From Gordius sp. MW1 (lineage: Eukaryota > Nematomorpha > Gordioida > Gordea > Gordiidae), in the NCBI GenBank assembly GCA_964036665.1, contig OZ038530.1, positions 3,224,001-3,288,000 of the forward strand: a DNA stretch of 64,000 nt. The letters run 5' to 3'. A program made the position numbers and the translations under genes. This document shows positions 22,906 through 36,083 of the stretch, piece by piece. The notes below the pieces were generated by a model. That model ran no database searches. It saw only the letters and a list, made by a program, of their open reading frames with translations, and was not told the origin of the DNA. How positions within the stretch are numbered: the first letter of the stretch is position 1; every line of letters begins with the position of its first letter.

Positions 22906-24415
22906 AACAATAAAACGTTGTCTTTTGTCAAAATGATAGTTCTCGCAGCTTAAAACCTCGTTTCGGAAATCAATCGAGGATAATAGGATTCTCAAATTGG
23001 CATACTTTTATATATTTTTTCATGCTCTTTCACATAGAATTAAAAAATATAAATATTTTTACCTCAAAATTTTTCTCATATTTTTCTTTGAACCGTATTC
23101 ATCCGATGAAAGTTGTCGTTTTCAGACGTGGTTTCCATGATAAAAAGTAAAAATTTATCAGAATCAGAAAACTATTACTTTGAAATCATGATCGCATAGT
23201 GCATTTTTGAAAAATTAAGCACTCACGTTGCGATACAACAAACTAATCGCAACAATAAAACGTTGTCTTTTGTCAAAATGATTGTTCTCCTTCTCGCAGC
23301 TTAAAACCTCTTTTCGCAAGTAAATCGATGATAATAGGATTCTCGAATTGGCTTACTTTTAAATATTTTTTCATGCTCTTTCACATAGAATCAAAAAAAT
23401 AAATATTTTTACCTCAAAATTTTTCACATATTTTTCTTTGAACCGTATTCATCCGATGAAAGTTGTCGTTTTCAGACGTGGTTTCTATGATCCCAAGTAA
23501 AAATTTATCAGAATCAGAAAACTATTACTTTGAAATCATGATCGCATAGTGCATTTTTAAAAAATTAAGCACTCACGTTGCGATACAACAAACTAATCGC
23601 AACAATAAAACGTTGTCTTTTGTCAAAATGATAGTTCTCGCAGCTTAAAACCTCTTTTCAGAAGTCAATCGAGGATAATAGGATTATCAAATTGGATTAC
23701 TTTTATATATTTTTTTATGCTCTTTCACATAGAATCGAAAAAAATAAATATTTTTACCTCAAAATTTTTCACATATTTTTCTTTGAACCGTAGTCATCCG
23801 ATGACAGTTGTCGTTTTCAGACGTGGTTTCTATGATCCCAAATAAAAATTTATCAGAATCAGAAAACTTTTACTTTGAAATCATGATCGCATAGAGCAGT
23901 TTTAAAAAATTAAGCATTCACGCTGCGATACAACAAACTAATCGCAACAATAAAACGTTGTCTTTAAAATGATAGTTCTCGCAGCTTAAAACCTCTTTTC
24001 ACAAGTCAACCGAGGATAATAGGATTCTCAAATTGGCTTACTTTTATATATTTTTTCATGCTCTTTCACATAGAATCGAAAAAAATAAATATTTTTACCT
24101 CAAAATTTTTCACATATTTTTCTTTGAACCGTATTCATCCGATGAAAGTTGTCGTTTTCAGACGTGGTTTCTATGATCCCAAGTAAAAATTTATCAGAAT
24201 CTAAAAACTATTACTTTGAAATCATAAACGCATAGAGCAGTTTTCAAAAATTAAGCACTCACGTTGCGATACAACAAACTAATCGCAACAATAAAGCGTT
24301 ATCTTTTGTCAAAATGATAGTCGCAGCTTAAAACCTCTTTTCGGAAGTCAATCGAGGATAATAGGATTCTCAAATTAATTTACTTTTATATATTTTTTCA
24401 TGCTCTTTCACATAG
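22255..24415. repeat. Segment duplicated at 3434-bp offset, copy 1 (about 2.16 kb)
   Basis: Private markers recur 3434 bp downstream: GGAAATCAATCG (22965/26399), TTCTCGAATTGG (near 23340/26774), GGATTATCAAATTGGATTAC (23681/27115), TTTTCACAAGTCAACCG and AAAGCGTTATC. The left limit is about 22255, because upstream the 6-bp insertion present here is absent from the other copy. The right limit is about 24415. The start overlaps the partial fourth hexamer copy, so the duplication happened after or together with hexamer amplification. Boundaries were estimated by eye. Confidence 0.87.
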
Positions 24416-25820
24416 AATTGAAAAAAATAAATATTTTTACCTCAAAATTTTTCACATATTTTTCTTTGAACCGTAGTCATCCGATGACAGTTGTCGTTTT
24501 CAGACGTGGTTTCTATGATCCCAAATAAAAATTTATCAGAATCAGAAAACTTTTACTTTGAAATCATGATCGCATAGAGCAGTTTTCAAAAATTAAGCAT
24601 TCACGCTGCGATACAACAAACTAATCGCAACAATAAAGCGTTATCTTTTGTCAAAATGATAGTCGCAGCTTAAAACCTCTTTTCGGAAGTCAATCGAGGA
24701 TAATAGGATTCTCAAATTAATTTACTTTTATATATTTTTTCATGCTCTTTCACATAGAATTGAAAAAAATAAATATTTTTACCTCAAAATTTTTCACATA
24801 TTTTTCTTTGAACCGTAGTCATCCGATGACAGTTGTCGTTTTCAGACGTGGTTTCTATGATCCCAAATAAAAATTTATCAGAATCAGAAAACTTTTACTT
24901 TGAAATCATGATCGCATAGAGCAGTTTTAAAAAATTAAGCATTCACGCTGCGATACAACAAACTAATCGCAACAATAAAACGTTGTCTTTAAAATGATAG
25001 TTCTCGCAGCTTAAAACCTCTTTTCACAAGTCAACCGAGGATAATAGGATTCTCAAATTGGCTTACTTTTATATATTTTTTCATGCTCTTTCACATAGAA
25101 TCGAAAAAAATAAATATTTTTACCTCAAAATTTTTCACATATTTTTCTTTGAACCGTATTCATCCGATGAAAGTTGTCGTTTTCAGACGTGGTTTCTATG
25201 ATCCCAAGTAAAAATTTATCAGAATCTAAAAACTATTACTTTGAAATCATAAACGCATAGAGCAGTTTTCAAAAATTAAGCACTCACGTTGCGATACAAC
25301 AAACTAATCGCAACAATAAAGCGTTATCTTTTGTCAAAATGATAGTCGCAGCTTAAAACCTCTTTTCGGAAGTCAATCGAGGATAATAGGATTCTCAAAT
25401 TAATTTACTTTTATATATTTTTTCATGCTCTTTCACATAGAATTGAAAAAAATAAATATTTTTACCTCAAAATTTTTCACATATTTTTCTTTGAACCGTA
25501 GTCATCCGATGACAGTTGTCGTTTTCAGACGTGGTTTCTATGATCCCAAATAAAAATTTATCAGAATCAGAAAACTTTTACTTTGAAATCATGATCGCAT
25601 AGAGCAGTTTTCAAAAATTAAGCATTCACGCTGCGATACAACAAACTAATCGCAACAATAAAACGTTGTCTTTAAAATGATAGTTCTCGCAGCTTAAAAC
25701 CTCTTTTCGCAAGTAAATCGATGATAATAGGATTCTCAAATTGGCTTACTTTTATATATTTTTTCATGCTCTTTCACATAGAATTGAAAAAAATAAATAT
25801 TTTTACCTCAAAATTTTTCA
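23772..25820. repeat. Trimer repeat (1025 bp, two copies)
   Basis: Equivalent monomers start at 23772 and 24797. The markers GCAGTTTTAAAAAATT (23896/24921) and AAAGCGTTATC (24296/25321) are each 1025 bp apart. Each unit contains a GATGACAG monomer with CACGCTGCG, a monomer with ATCATAAACGCATAG and the shortened ATAGTCGCAGC, and a second GATGACAG monomer. The third monomers of the two units differ in their second halves. Confidence 0.88.
24455..24796. repeat. Chimeric monomer inside the trimer repeat
   Basis: The first half (GATGACAG, GCAGTTTTC, CACGCTGCG) matches the monomer starting near 25480. From about 24630 on it carries AAAGCGTTATCTTTTGTC, ATAGTCGCAGC and AAATTAATTTAC, which belong to the monomers near 24113 and 25138. 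The switch lies in or just after the GTTGCGAT/ATCGCAAC inverted repeat. This is the clearest within-monomer recombination junction in the window. Confidence 0.82.
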
Positions 25821-27850
25821 CATATTTTTCTTTGAACCGTATTCATCCGATGAAAGTTGTCGTTTTCAGACGTGGTTTCCATGATAAAAAGTAAAAATTT
25901 ATCAGAATCAGAAAACTATTACTTTGAAATCATGATCGCATAGTGCATTTTTGAAAAATTAAGCACTCACGTTGCGATACAACAAACTAATCTCAACAAT
26001 AAAACGTTGTCTTTTGTCAAAATGATAGTTCTCGCAGCTTAAAACCTCGTTTCGGAAGTCAATCGAGGATAATAGGATTCTCAAATTGGCATACTTTTAT
26101 ATATTTTTTCATGCTCTTTCACATAGAATTGAAAAAAATAAATATTTTTACCTCAAAATTTTTCTCATATTTTTCTTTGAACCGTATTCATCCGATGAAA
26201 GTTGTCGTTTTCAGACGTGGTTTCTATGATCCCAAGTAAAAATTTATCAGAATCTAAAAACTATTACTTTGAAATCATGATCGCATAGAGCCATTTTCAA
26301 AAATTAAGCACTCACGTTGCGATACAACAAACTAATCTCAACAATAAAACGTTGTCTTTTGTCAAAATGATAGTTCTCGCAGCTTAAAACCTCGTTTCGG
26401 AAATCAATCGAGGATAATAGGATTCTCAAATTGGCATACTTTTATATATTTTTTCATGCTCTTTCACATAGAATTAAAAAATATAAATATTTTTACCTCA
26501 AAATTTTTCTCATATTTTTCTTTGAACCGTATTCATCCGATGAAAGTTGTCGTTTTCAGACGTGGTTTCCATGATAAAAAGTAAAAATTTATCAGAATCA
26601 GAAAACTATTACTTTGAAATCATGATCGCATAGTGCATTTTTGAAAAATTAAGCACTCACGTTGCGATACAACAAACTAATCGCAACAATAAAACGTTGT
26701 CTTTTGTCAAAATGATTGTTCTCCTTCTCGCAGCTTAAAACCTCTTTTCGCAAGTAAATCGATGATAATAGGATTCTCGAATTGGCTTACTTTTAAATAT
26801 TTTTTCATGCTCTTTCACATAGAATCAAAAAAATAAATATTTTTACCTCAAAATTTTTCACATATTTTTCTTTGAACCGTATTCATCCGATGAAAGTTGT
26901 CGTTTTCAGACGTGGTTTCTATGATCCCAAGTAAAAATTTATCAGAATCAGAAAACTATTACTTTGAAATCATGATCGCATAGTGCATTTTTAAAAAATT
27001 AAGCACTCACGTTGCGATACAACAAACTAATCGCAACAATAAAACGTTGTCTTTTGTCAAAATGATAGTTCTCGCAGCTTAAAACCTCTTTTCAGAAGTC
27101 AATCGAGGATAATAGGATTATCAAATTGGATTACTTTTATATATTTTTTTATGCTCTTTCACATAGAATCGAAAAAAATAAATATTTTTACCTCAAAATT
27201 TTTCACATATTTTTCTTTGAACCGTAGTCATCCGATGACAGTTGTCGTTTTCAGACGTGGTTTCTATGATCCCAAATAAAAATTTATCAGAATCAGAAAA
27301 CTTTTACTTTGAAATCATGATCGCATAGAGCAGTTTTCAAAAATTAAGCATTCACGCTGCGATACAACAAACTAATCGCAACAATAAAACGTTGTCTTTA
27401 AAATGATAGTTCTCGCAGCTTAAAACCTCTTTTCACAAGTCAACCGAGGATAATAGGATTCTCAAATTGGCTTACTTTTATATATTTTTTCATGCTCTTT
27501 CACATAGAATCGAAAAAAATAAATATTTTTACCTCAAAATTTTTCACATATTTTTCTTTGAACCGTATTCATCCGATGAAAGTTGTCGTTTTCAGACGTG
27601 GTTTCTATGATCCCAAGTAAAAATTTATCAGAATCTAAAAACTATTACTTTGAAATCATAAACGCATAGAGCAGTTTTCAAAAATTAAGCACTCACGTTG
27701 CGATACAACAAACTAATCGCAACAATAAAGCGTTATCTTTTGTCAAAATGATAGTCGCAGCTTAAAACCTCTTTTCGGAAGTCAATCGAGGATAATAGGA
27801 TTCTCAAATTAATTTACTTTTATATATTTTTTCATGCTCTTTCACATAGA
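25690..27850. repeat. Segment duplicated at 3434-bp offset, copy 2 (about 2.16 kb)
   Basis: This matches 22255-24415 at all private markers. One visible difference is GCAGTTTTCAAAAATT near 27331, where copy 1 has GCAGTTTTAAAAAATT near 23896. Its left junction joins a GTCTTTAAAATG-type monomer to the TCTTTTCGCAAGTAAATCG form, and its right junction changes to GTATTCATCCGATAAAAG near 27908. Ten monomers separate equivalent points. Confidence 0.87.
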
Positions 27851-27888
27851 ATCGAAAAAAATAAATATTTTTACCTCAAAATTTTTCA

Positions 27889-29608
27889 CATATTTTTCTT
27901 TGAACCGTATTCATCCGATAAAAGTTGTCGTTTTCAGACGTGGTTTCTATGATCCCAAGTAAAAATTTATCAGAGTCTAAAAACTATTACTTTGAAATCA
28001 TGATCGCATAGAGCAGTTTTCAAAAATTAAGCACTCACGTTGCGATACAACATACTAATCGCAACAATAAAACGTTTTCTTTTGTCAAAATGATAGTTCT
28101 CGCAGCTTAAAACCTCTTTTCGGAAGTCAATCGAGGATAATAGGATTCTCAAATTAACTTACTTTTATATATTTTTTCATGCTCTTTCACATAGAATCGA
28201 AAAAAATAAATATTTTTACCTCAAAACTTTTCACATATTTTTCTTTGAACCGTATTCATCCGATAAAAGTTGTCGTTTTCAGACGTGGTTTCTATGATCC
28301 CAAGTAAAAATTTATCAGAATCTAAAAACTACTACTTTGAAATCATGATCGCATAGAGCCATTTTCAAAAATTAAGCACTCACGTTGCGATACAACAAAC
28401 TAATCGCAACAATAAAACGTTGTCTTTTGTCAAAATGATAGTTCTCCTTCTCGCGGCTCAAAACCTCTTTTCGCAAGTAAATCGATGATAATAGGATTCT
28501 CAAATTGGCTTACTTTTATATATTTTTTCATGCTCTTTCACATAGAATCGAAAAAAATAAGTATTTTTACCTCAAAATTTTTCACATATTTTTCTTTGAA
28601 CCGTAGTCATCCGATGACAGTTGTCGTTTTCAGACGTGGTTTCTATGATCCCAAATAAAAATTTATCAGAATCAGAAAACTTTTACTTTGAAATCATGAT
28701 CGCATAGAGCAGTTTTCAAAAATTAAGCATTCACGTTGCGATACAACCAACTAATCGCAACAATAAAACGTTGTCTTTAAAATGATAGTTCTCGCAGCTT
28801 AAAACCTCTTTTCAGAAGTCAACCGACTATAATAGTATTCTCAAATTGGCTTACTTTTATATATTTTTTCATGCTCTTTCACATAGAATCGAAAAAAATA
28901 AATATTTTTACCTCAAATTTTTCACATATTTTTCTTTGAACCGTATTCATCCGATGAAAGTTGTCGTTTTCAGACGTGGTTTCTATGATCCCAAGTAAAA
29001 ATTTATCAGAATCTAAAAACTATTACTTTGAAACCATAAACGCATAGAGCAGTTTTCAAAAATTAAGCACTCACGGTGCGATACAACAAACTAATCGCAA
29101 CAATAAAACGTTGTCTTTTGTCAAAATGATAGTTCTTGCAGCTTAAAATCTCTTTTCCGAAGTCAATCGAGGATAATAGGATTCTCAAATTGGCTTACTT
29201 TTATATATTTTTTCATGCTCTTTCACATAGAATCGAAAAAAATAAATATTTTTACCTCAAAATTTTTCACATATTTTTCTTTGAACCGTAGTCATCCGAT
29301 GACAGTTGTCGTTTTCAGACGTGGTTTCTATGATCCCAAATAAAAATTTATCAGAATCAAAATATTTTTACTTTGAAATCATGATCGCATAGAGCAGTTT
29401 TCTAAAATTAAGCATTCACGTTGCGATACAACAAACTAATCGCAACAATATAACGTTTGTCAAAATGATAGTTCTCGCAGCTTAAAACCTCTTTTCGGAA
29501 GTCAATCGAGGATAATAGGATTCTCAAATTGGCTTACTTTTATATATTTTTTCATGCTCTTTCACATAGAATCGAAAAAAATAAATATTTTTACCTCAAA
29601 ATTTTTCA
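27889..29608. repeat. Mixed stretch of five monomers
   Basis: Five monomers (1720 bp) carry many private changes: TTCTCCTTCTCGCGGCTC near 28442, AAATAAGTATTTTTAC near 28557, ACAACCAACTAATC near 28743, ACCGACTATAATAGTATTC near 28823, and CAAAATATTTTTAC near 29358. Several of these return only near 52.9-55.5 kb, so this stretch and that one share ancestry. No higher period was seen inside it. Confidence 0.8.
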
Positions 29609-31322
29609 CATATTTTTCTTTGAACCGTATTCATCCGATGAAAGTTGTCGTTTTTAGACGTGGTTTCTATGATCCCAAGTAAAAATTTATCAGAGTCTAA
29701 AAACTATTACTTTGAAATCATGATCGCATAGAGCAGTTTTCAAAAATTAAGCACTCACGTTGCGATACAACATACTAATCGCAACAATAAAACGTTTTCT
29801 TTTGTCAAAATGATAGTTCTCGCAGCTTAAAACCTCTTTTCGGAAGTCAATCGAGAATAATAGGATTTACAAATTGGCTTACTTTTATATATTTTTTCAT
29901 GCTCTTTCACATAGAATCGAAAAAAATAAATATTTTTACCTCAAATTTTTCACATATTTTTCTTTGAACCGTATTCATCCGATGAAAGTTGTCGTTTTCA
30001 GACGTGGTTTCTATGATCCCAAGTAAAAATTTATCAGAGTCTAAAAACTATTACTTTGAAATCATGATCGCATAGTGCATTTTTGAAAAATTAAGCACTC
30101 ACGTTGCGATACAACAAACTAATCGCAACAATAAAACGTTATCTTATGTCAAAATGATAGTTGTTGCAGCTTAAAACCTCTTTTCCGAAGTCAATCGAGG
30201 ATAATAGGATTCTCAAATTGGCTTACTTTTATATATTTTTTCATGCTCTTTCACATAGAATCGAAAAAAATAAATATTTTTACCTCAAAATTTTTGACAT
30301 ATTTTTCTTTGAACCGTAGTTATCCGATGACAGTTGTCGTTTTCAGACGTGGTTTCTAAGATCCCAAATAAAAATTTATCAGAATCAGAAAACTTTTACT
30401 TTGAAATCATGATCGCATAGAGCAGTTCTCAAAAATTAAGCATTCACGTTGCGATACAACAAACTAATCGCAACAATAAAACGTTGTCTTTAAAATGATA
30501 GTTCTCGCAGCTTAAAACCTCTTTTCAGAAGTCAATCGAGGATAATAGGATTCTCAAATTGGCTTACTTTTATATATTTTTTCATGCTCTTTTACATAGA
30601 ATCGAAAAAAATAAATATTTTTACCTCAAAATTTTTCACATATTTTTCTTTGAACCGTATTCATCCGATGAAAGTTGTCGTTTTCAGACGTGGTTTCTAT
30701 GATCCCAAGTAAAAATTTATCAGAATCAGAAAACTATTACTTTGAAATCATGATCGCATAGTGCAGTTTTCAAAAATTAAGCACTCACGTTGCGATACAA
30801 CAAACTAATCGCAACAATATAACGTTTGTCAAAATGATAGTTCTCGCAGCTTAAAACCTCTTTTCGGAAGTCAATCGATGAAAATAGGATTCTCAAATTG
30901 GCTTACTTTTATATATTTTTTTATGCTCTTTCACATAGAATCGAAAAAAATAAATATTTTTACCTCAAAATTCTTCACATAATTTTCTTTGAACCGTAGT
31001 CATCCGATGAAAGTTGTCGTTTTCAGACGTGGTTTCTATGATCCCAAATAAAAATTTATCAGAATCAGAAAATTATTACTTTGAAATCATGATCGCATAG
31101 TGCATTTTTGAAAAATTAAGCACTCACGTTGCGATACAACAAACTAATCGCAACAATAAAACGTTGTCTTTTGTCAAAATGATAGTTCTCGCAGCTTAAA
31201 ACCTCTTTTTGGAAGTGAATCTAGGATAATAGGATTCTCAAATTGGAATACTTTTATATATTTTTTCATGCTCTTTCACATAGAATCGATAAAAATAAAT
31301 ATTTTTACCTCAAAATTTTTCT

Positions 31323-31645
31323 CATATTTTTCTTTGAACCGTATTCATCCGATGAAAGTTGTCGTTTTCAGACGTGGTTTCTATGATCCCAAGTAAAAAT
31401 TTATCAGAATCAGAAAACTATTACTTTGAAATCATGATCGCATAGTGCAGTTTTCTAAAATTAAGCATTCACGTTGCGATACAACAAACTAATCGCAACA
31501 ATAAAACGTTGTCTTTAAAATGATAGTTCTCGCAGCAGTCAATCGAGGATAATAGGATTCTCAAATTGGCTTACTTTTATATATTTTTTCATGCTCTTTT
31601 ACATAGAATCGAAAAAAATAAATATTTTTACCTCAAAATTTTTCA
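31323..31645. repeat. Extra 323-bp monomer with an 18-bp deletion
   Basis: Near 31531 the sequence is CTCGCAGCAGTCAATCG; other monomers have 18 more bases (from TTAAAACC to TTCAGA) after GCAGC. The monomer is 323 bp long, exactly the length difference between copy a (3399) and copy b (3076). It is therefore the monomer gained or lost between these two HOR copies. The deletion is flanked by short repeats of AG/CAG, consistent with slippage or microhomology-mediated loss. Confidence 0.88.
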
Positions 31646-32780
31646 CATATTTTTCTTTGAACCGTATTCATCCGATGAAAGTTGTCGTTTTCAGACGTGG
31701 TTTCTATGATCCCAAATAAAAATTTATCAGAATCAGAAAACTATTACTTTGAAATCATGATCGCATAGTGCAGTTTTCAAAAATTAAGCACTCACGTTGC
31801 GATACAACAAACTAATCGCAACAATAAAACGTTGTCTTTAAAATGATAGTTCTCGCAGCTTAAAACCTCTTTTCAGAAGTCAATCGAGGATAATAGGATT
31901 CTCAAATTGGCTTACTTTTATATATTTTTTCATGCTCTTTTACATAGAATCGAAAAAAATAAATATTTTTACCTCAAAATTTTTCACATATTTTTCTTTG
32001 AACCGTATTCATCCGATGAAAGTTGTCGTTTTCAGACGTGGTTTCTATGATCCCAAGTAAAAATTTATCAGAATCAGAAAACTATTACTTTGAAATCATG
32101 ATCGCATAGTGCAGTTTTCTAAAATTAAGCATTCACGTTGCGATACAACAAACTAATCGCAACAATAAAACGTTGTCTTTTGTCAAAATGATAGTTCTCG
32201 CAGCTTAAAACCTCTTTTTGGAAGTGAATCTAGGATAATAGGATTCTCAAATTGGAATACTTTTATATATTTTTTCATGCTCTTTCACATAGAATCGAAA
32301 AAAATAAATATTTTTACCTCAAAATTTTTCTCATATTTTTCTTTGAACCGTATTCATCCGATGAAAGTTGTCGTTTTCAGACGTGGTTTCCATGATAAAA
32401 AGTAAAAATTTATCAGAATCAGAAAACTATTACTTTGAAATCATGATCACATAGTGCATTTTTGAAAAATTAAGCACTCACGTTGCGATCAACAAACTAA
32501 TCGCAACAATAAAACGTTGTCTTTTGTCAAAATGATAGTTCTCGCAGCTTAAAACCTCTTTTCGGAAGTCAATCGAGGATAATAGGATTCTCAAATTGGC
32601 TTACTTTTATATATTTTTTCATGCTCTTTTACATAGAATCGAAAAAAATAAATATTTTTACCTCAAAATTTTTCACATATTTTTCTTTGAACCGTATTCA
32701 TCCGATGAAAGTTGTCGTTTTCAGACGTGGTTTCCATGATAAAAAGTAAAAATTTATCAGAATCAGAAAACTATTACTTT

Positions 32781-32795
32781 GAAATTGCAGTTTTC
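32781..32795. other. 13-bp deletion marking a monomer class (GAAATTGCAG)
   Basis: GAAATTGCAG replaces GAAATCATGATCGCATAGTG with CAG following, removing the ATCATGAT palindrome. The same deletion is at about 35857, 38943, 43413 and 47882, once per HOR copy from a to e. It is absent from copies f and g. It is a single event carried along by HOR amplification and a good marker for counting copies. Confidence 0.9.
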
Positions 32796-33007
32796 AAAAA
32801 TTAAGCACTCACGTTGCGATACAACAAACTAATCGCAACAATAAAACGTTGTCTTTTGTCAAAATGATAGTTCTCGCAGCTTAAAACCTCTTTTCGGAAG
32901 TCAATCGAGGATAATAGGATTCTCAAATTGGCTTACTTTTATATATTTTTTCATGCTCTTTCACATAGAATCGAAAAAAATAAATATTTTTACCTCAAAA
33001 TTTTTCA

Positions 33008-36000
33008 CATATTTTTCTTTGAACCGTATTCATCCGATGAAAGTTGTCGTTTTTAGACGTGGTTTCTATGATCCCAAGTAAAAATTTATCAGAGTCTAAA
33101 AACTATTACTTTGAAATCATGATCGCATAGAGCAGTTTTCAAAAATTAAGCACTCACGTTGCGATACAACATACTAATCGCAACAATAAAACGTTTTCTT
33201 TTGTCAAAATGATAGTTCTCGCAGCTTAAAACCTCTTTTCGGAAGTCAATCGAGAATAATAGGATTTACAAATTGGCTTACTTTTATATATTTTTTCATG
33301 CTCTTTCACATAGAATCGAAAAAAATAAATATTTTTACCTCAAATTTTTCACATATTTTTCTTTGAACCGTATTCATCCGATGAAAGTTGTCGTTTTCAG
33401 ACGTGGTTTCTATGATCCCAAGTAAAAATTTATCAGAGTCTAAAAACTATTACTTTGAAATCATGATCGCATAGTGCATTTTTGAAAAATTAAGCACTCA
33501 CGTTGCGATACAACAAACTAATCGCAACAATAAAACGTTATCTTATGTCAAAATGATAGTTCTTGCAGCTTAAAACCTCTTTTCCGAAGTCAATCGAGGA
33601 TAATAGGATTCTCAAATTGGCTTACTTTTATATATTTTTTCATGCTCTTTCACATAGAATCGAAAAAAATAAATATTTTTACCTCAAAATTTTTGACATA
33701 TTTTTCTTTGAACCGTAGTTATCCGATGACAGTTGTCGTTTTCAGACGTGGTTTCTAAGATCCCAAATAAAAATTTATCAGAATCAGAAAACTTTTACTT
33801 TGAAATCATGATCGCATAGAGCAGTTCTCAAAAATTAAGCATTCACGTTGCGATACAACAAACTAATCGCAACAATAAAATGTTGTCTTTAAAATGATAG
33901 TTCTCGCAGCTTAAAACCTCTTTTCAGAAGTCAATCGAGGATAATAGGATTCTCAAATTGGCTTACTTTTATATATTTTTTCATGCTCTTTTACATAGAA
34001 TCGAAAAAAATAAATATTTTTACCTCAAAATTTTTCACATATTTTTCTTTGAACCGTATTCATCCGATGAAAGTTGTCGTTTTCAGACGTGGTTTCTATG
34101 ATCCCAAGTAAAAATTTATCAGAATCAGAAAACTATTACTTTGAAATCATGATCGCATAGTGCAGTTTTCAAAAATTAAGCACTCACGTTGCGATACAAC
34201 AAACTAATCGCAACAATATAACGTTTGTCAAAATGATAGTTCTCGCAGCTTAAAACCTCTTTTCGGAAGTCAATCGATGAAAATAGGATTCTCAAATTGG
34301 CTTACTTTTATATATTTTTTTATGCTCTTTCACATAGAATCGAAAAAAATAAATATTTTTACCTCAAAATTCTTCACATATTTTTCTTTGAACCGTAGTC
34401 ATCCGATGAAAGTTGTCGTTTTCAGACGTGGTTTCTATGATCCCAAATAAAAATTTATCAGAATCAGAAAATTATTACTTTGAAATCATGATCGCATAGT
34501 GCATTTTTGAAAAATTAAGCACTCACGTTGCGATACAACAAACTAATCGCAACAATAAAACGTTGTCTTTTGTCAAAATGATAGTTCTCGCAGCTTAAAA
34601 CCTCTTTTTGGAAGTGAATCTAGAATAATAGGATTCTCAAATTGGAATACTTTTATATATTTTTTCATGCTCTTTCACATAGAATCGAAAAAAATAAATA
34701 TTTTTACCTCAAAATTTTTCTCATATTTTTCTTTGAACCGTATTCATCCGATGAAAGTTGTCGTTTTCAGACGTGGTTTCTATGATCCCAAGTAAAAATT
34801 TATCAGAATCAGAAAACTATTACTTTGAAATCATGATCGCATAGTGCAGTTTTCAAAAATTAAGCACTCACGTTGCGATACAACAAACTAATCGCAACAA
34901 TAAAACGTTGTCTTTAAAATGATAGTTCTCGCAGCTTAAAACCTCTTTTCAGAAGTCAATCGAGGATAATAGGATTCTCAAATTGGCTTACTTTTATATA
35001 TTTTTTCATGCTCTTTTACATAGAATCGAAAAAAATAAATATTTTTACCTCAAAATTTTTCACATATTTTTCTTTGAACCGTATTCATCCGATGAAAGTT
35101 GTCGTTTTCAGACGTGGTTTCTATGATCCCAAGTAAAAATTTATCAGAATCAGAAAACTATTACTTTGAAATCATGATCGCATAGTGCAGTTTTCTAAAA
35201 TTAAGCATTCACGTTGCGATACAACAAACTAATCGCAACAATAAAACGTTGTCTTTTGTCAAAATGATAGTTCTCGCAGCTTAAAACCTCTTTTTGGAAG
35301 TGAATCTAGGATAATAGGATTCTCAAATTGGAATACTTTTATATATTTTTTCATGCTCTTTCACATAGAATCGAAAAAAATAAATATTTTTACCTCAAAA
35401 TTTTTCTCATATTTTTCTTTGAACCGTATTCATCCGATGAAAGTTGTCGTTTTCAGACGTGGTTTCCATGATAAAAAGTAAAAATTTATCAGAATCAGAA
35501 AACTATTACTTTGAAATCATGATCACATAGTGCATTTTTGAAAAATTAAGCACTCACGTTGCGATCAACAAACTAATCGCAACAATAAAACGTTGTCTTT
35601 TGTCAAAATGATAGTTCTCGCAGCTTAAAACCTCTTTTCGGAAGTCAATCGAGGATAATAGGATTCTCAAATTGGCTTACTTTTATATATTTTATCATGC
35701 TCTTTTACATAGAATCGAAAAAAATAAATATTTTTACCTCAAAATTTTTCACATATTTTTCTTTGAACCGTATTCATCCGATGAAAGTTGTCGTTTTCAG
35801 ACGTGGTTTCCATGATAAAAAGTAAAAATTTATCAGAATCAGAAAACTATTACTTTGAAATTGCAGTTTTCAAAAATTAAGCACTCACGTTGCGATACAA
35901 CAAACTAATCGCAACAATAAAACGTTGTCTTTTGTCAAAATGATAGTTCTCGCAGCTTAAAACCTCTTTTCGGAAGTCAATCGAGGATAATAGGATTCTC

Positions 36001-36083
36001 AAATTGGCTTACTTTTATATATTTTTTCATGCTCTTTCACATAGAATCGAAAAAAATAAATATTTTTACCTCAAAATTTTTCA
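33008..36083. repeat. Variable-length HOR family, copy b (9 monomers, 3076 bp)
   Basis: Phasing is the same as in copy a, and the order is the same apart from the missing extra monomer. GTAGTTATCC lies near 33715, the ATATAACG monomer near 34216, GATCACATAG near 35520 and the GAAATTGCAG deletion near 35857. A change to AAAATGTTGTC near 33879 is also present in copy c (36954) but not in copy a or d, so b and c are closest relatives at that site. Confidence 0.9.

Larger units (their letters stand above)
29609..33007. repeat. Variable-length HOR family, copy a (10 monomers, 3399 bp)
   Basis: The unit is phased on the monomer with GTCGTTTTTAGACG and AACATACTAATCGC. It continues with TCAGAGTCT plus TTATCTTATGTC, then GTAGTTATCCGATGACAG with CTAAGATCCC and GCAGTTCTC, then a monomer with ATATAACGTTTGTC. 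Later members include GGAAGTGAATCTAGG with TTTTTCTCATATT, a TTTCCATGAT monomer with GATCACATAG, and a TTTCCATGAT monomer with the GAAATTGCAG deletion. Compared with copy b it has one extra monomer (31323-31645). Confidence 0.88.
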
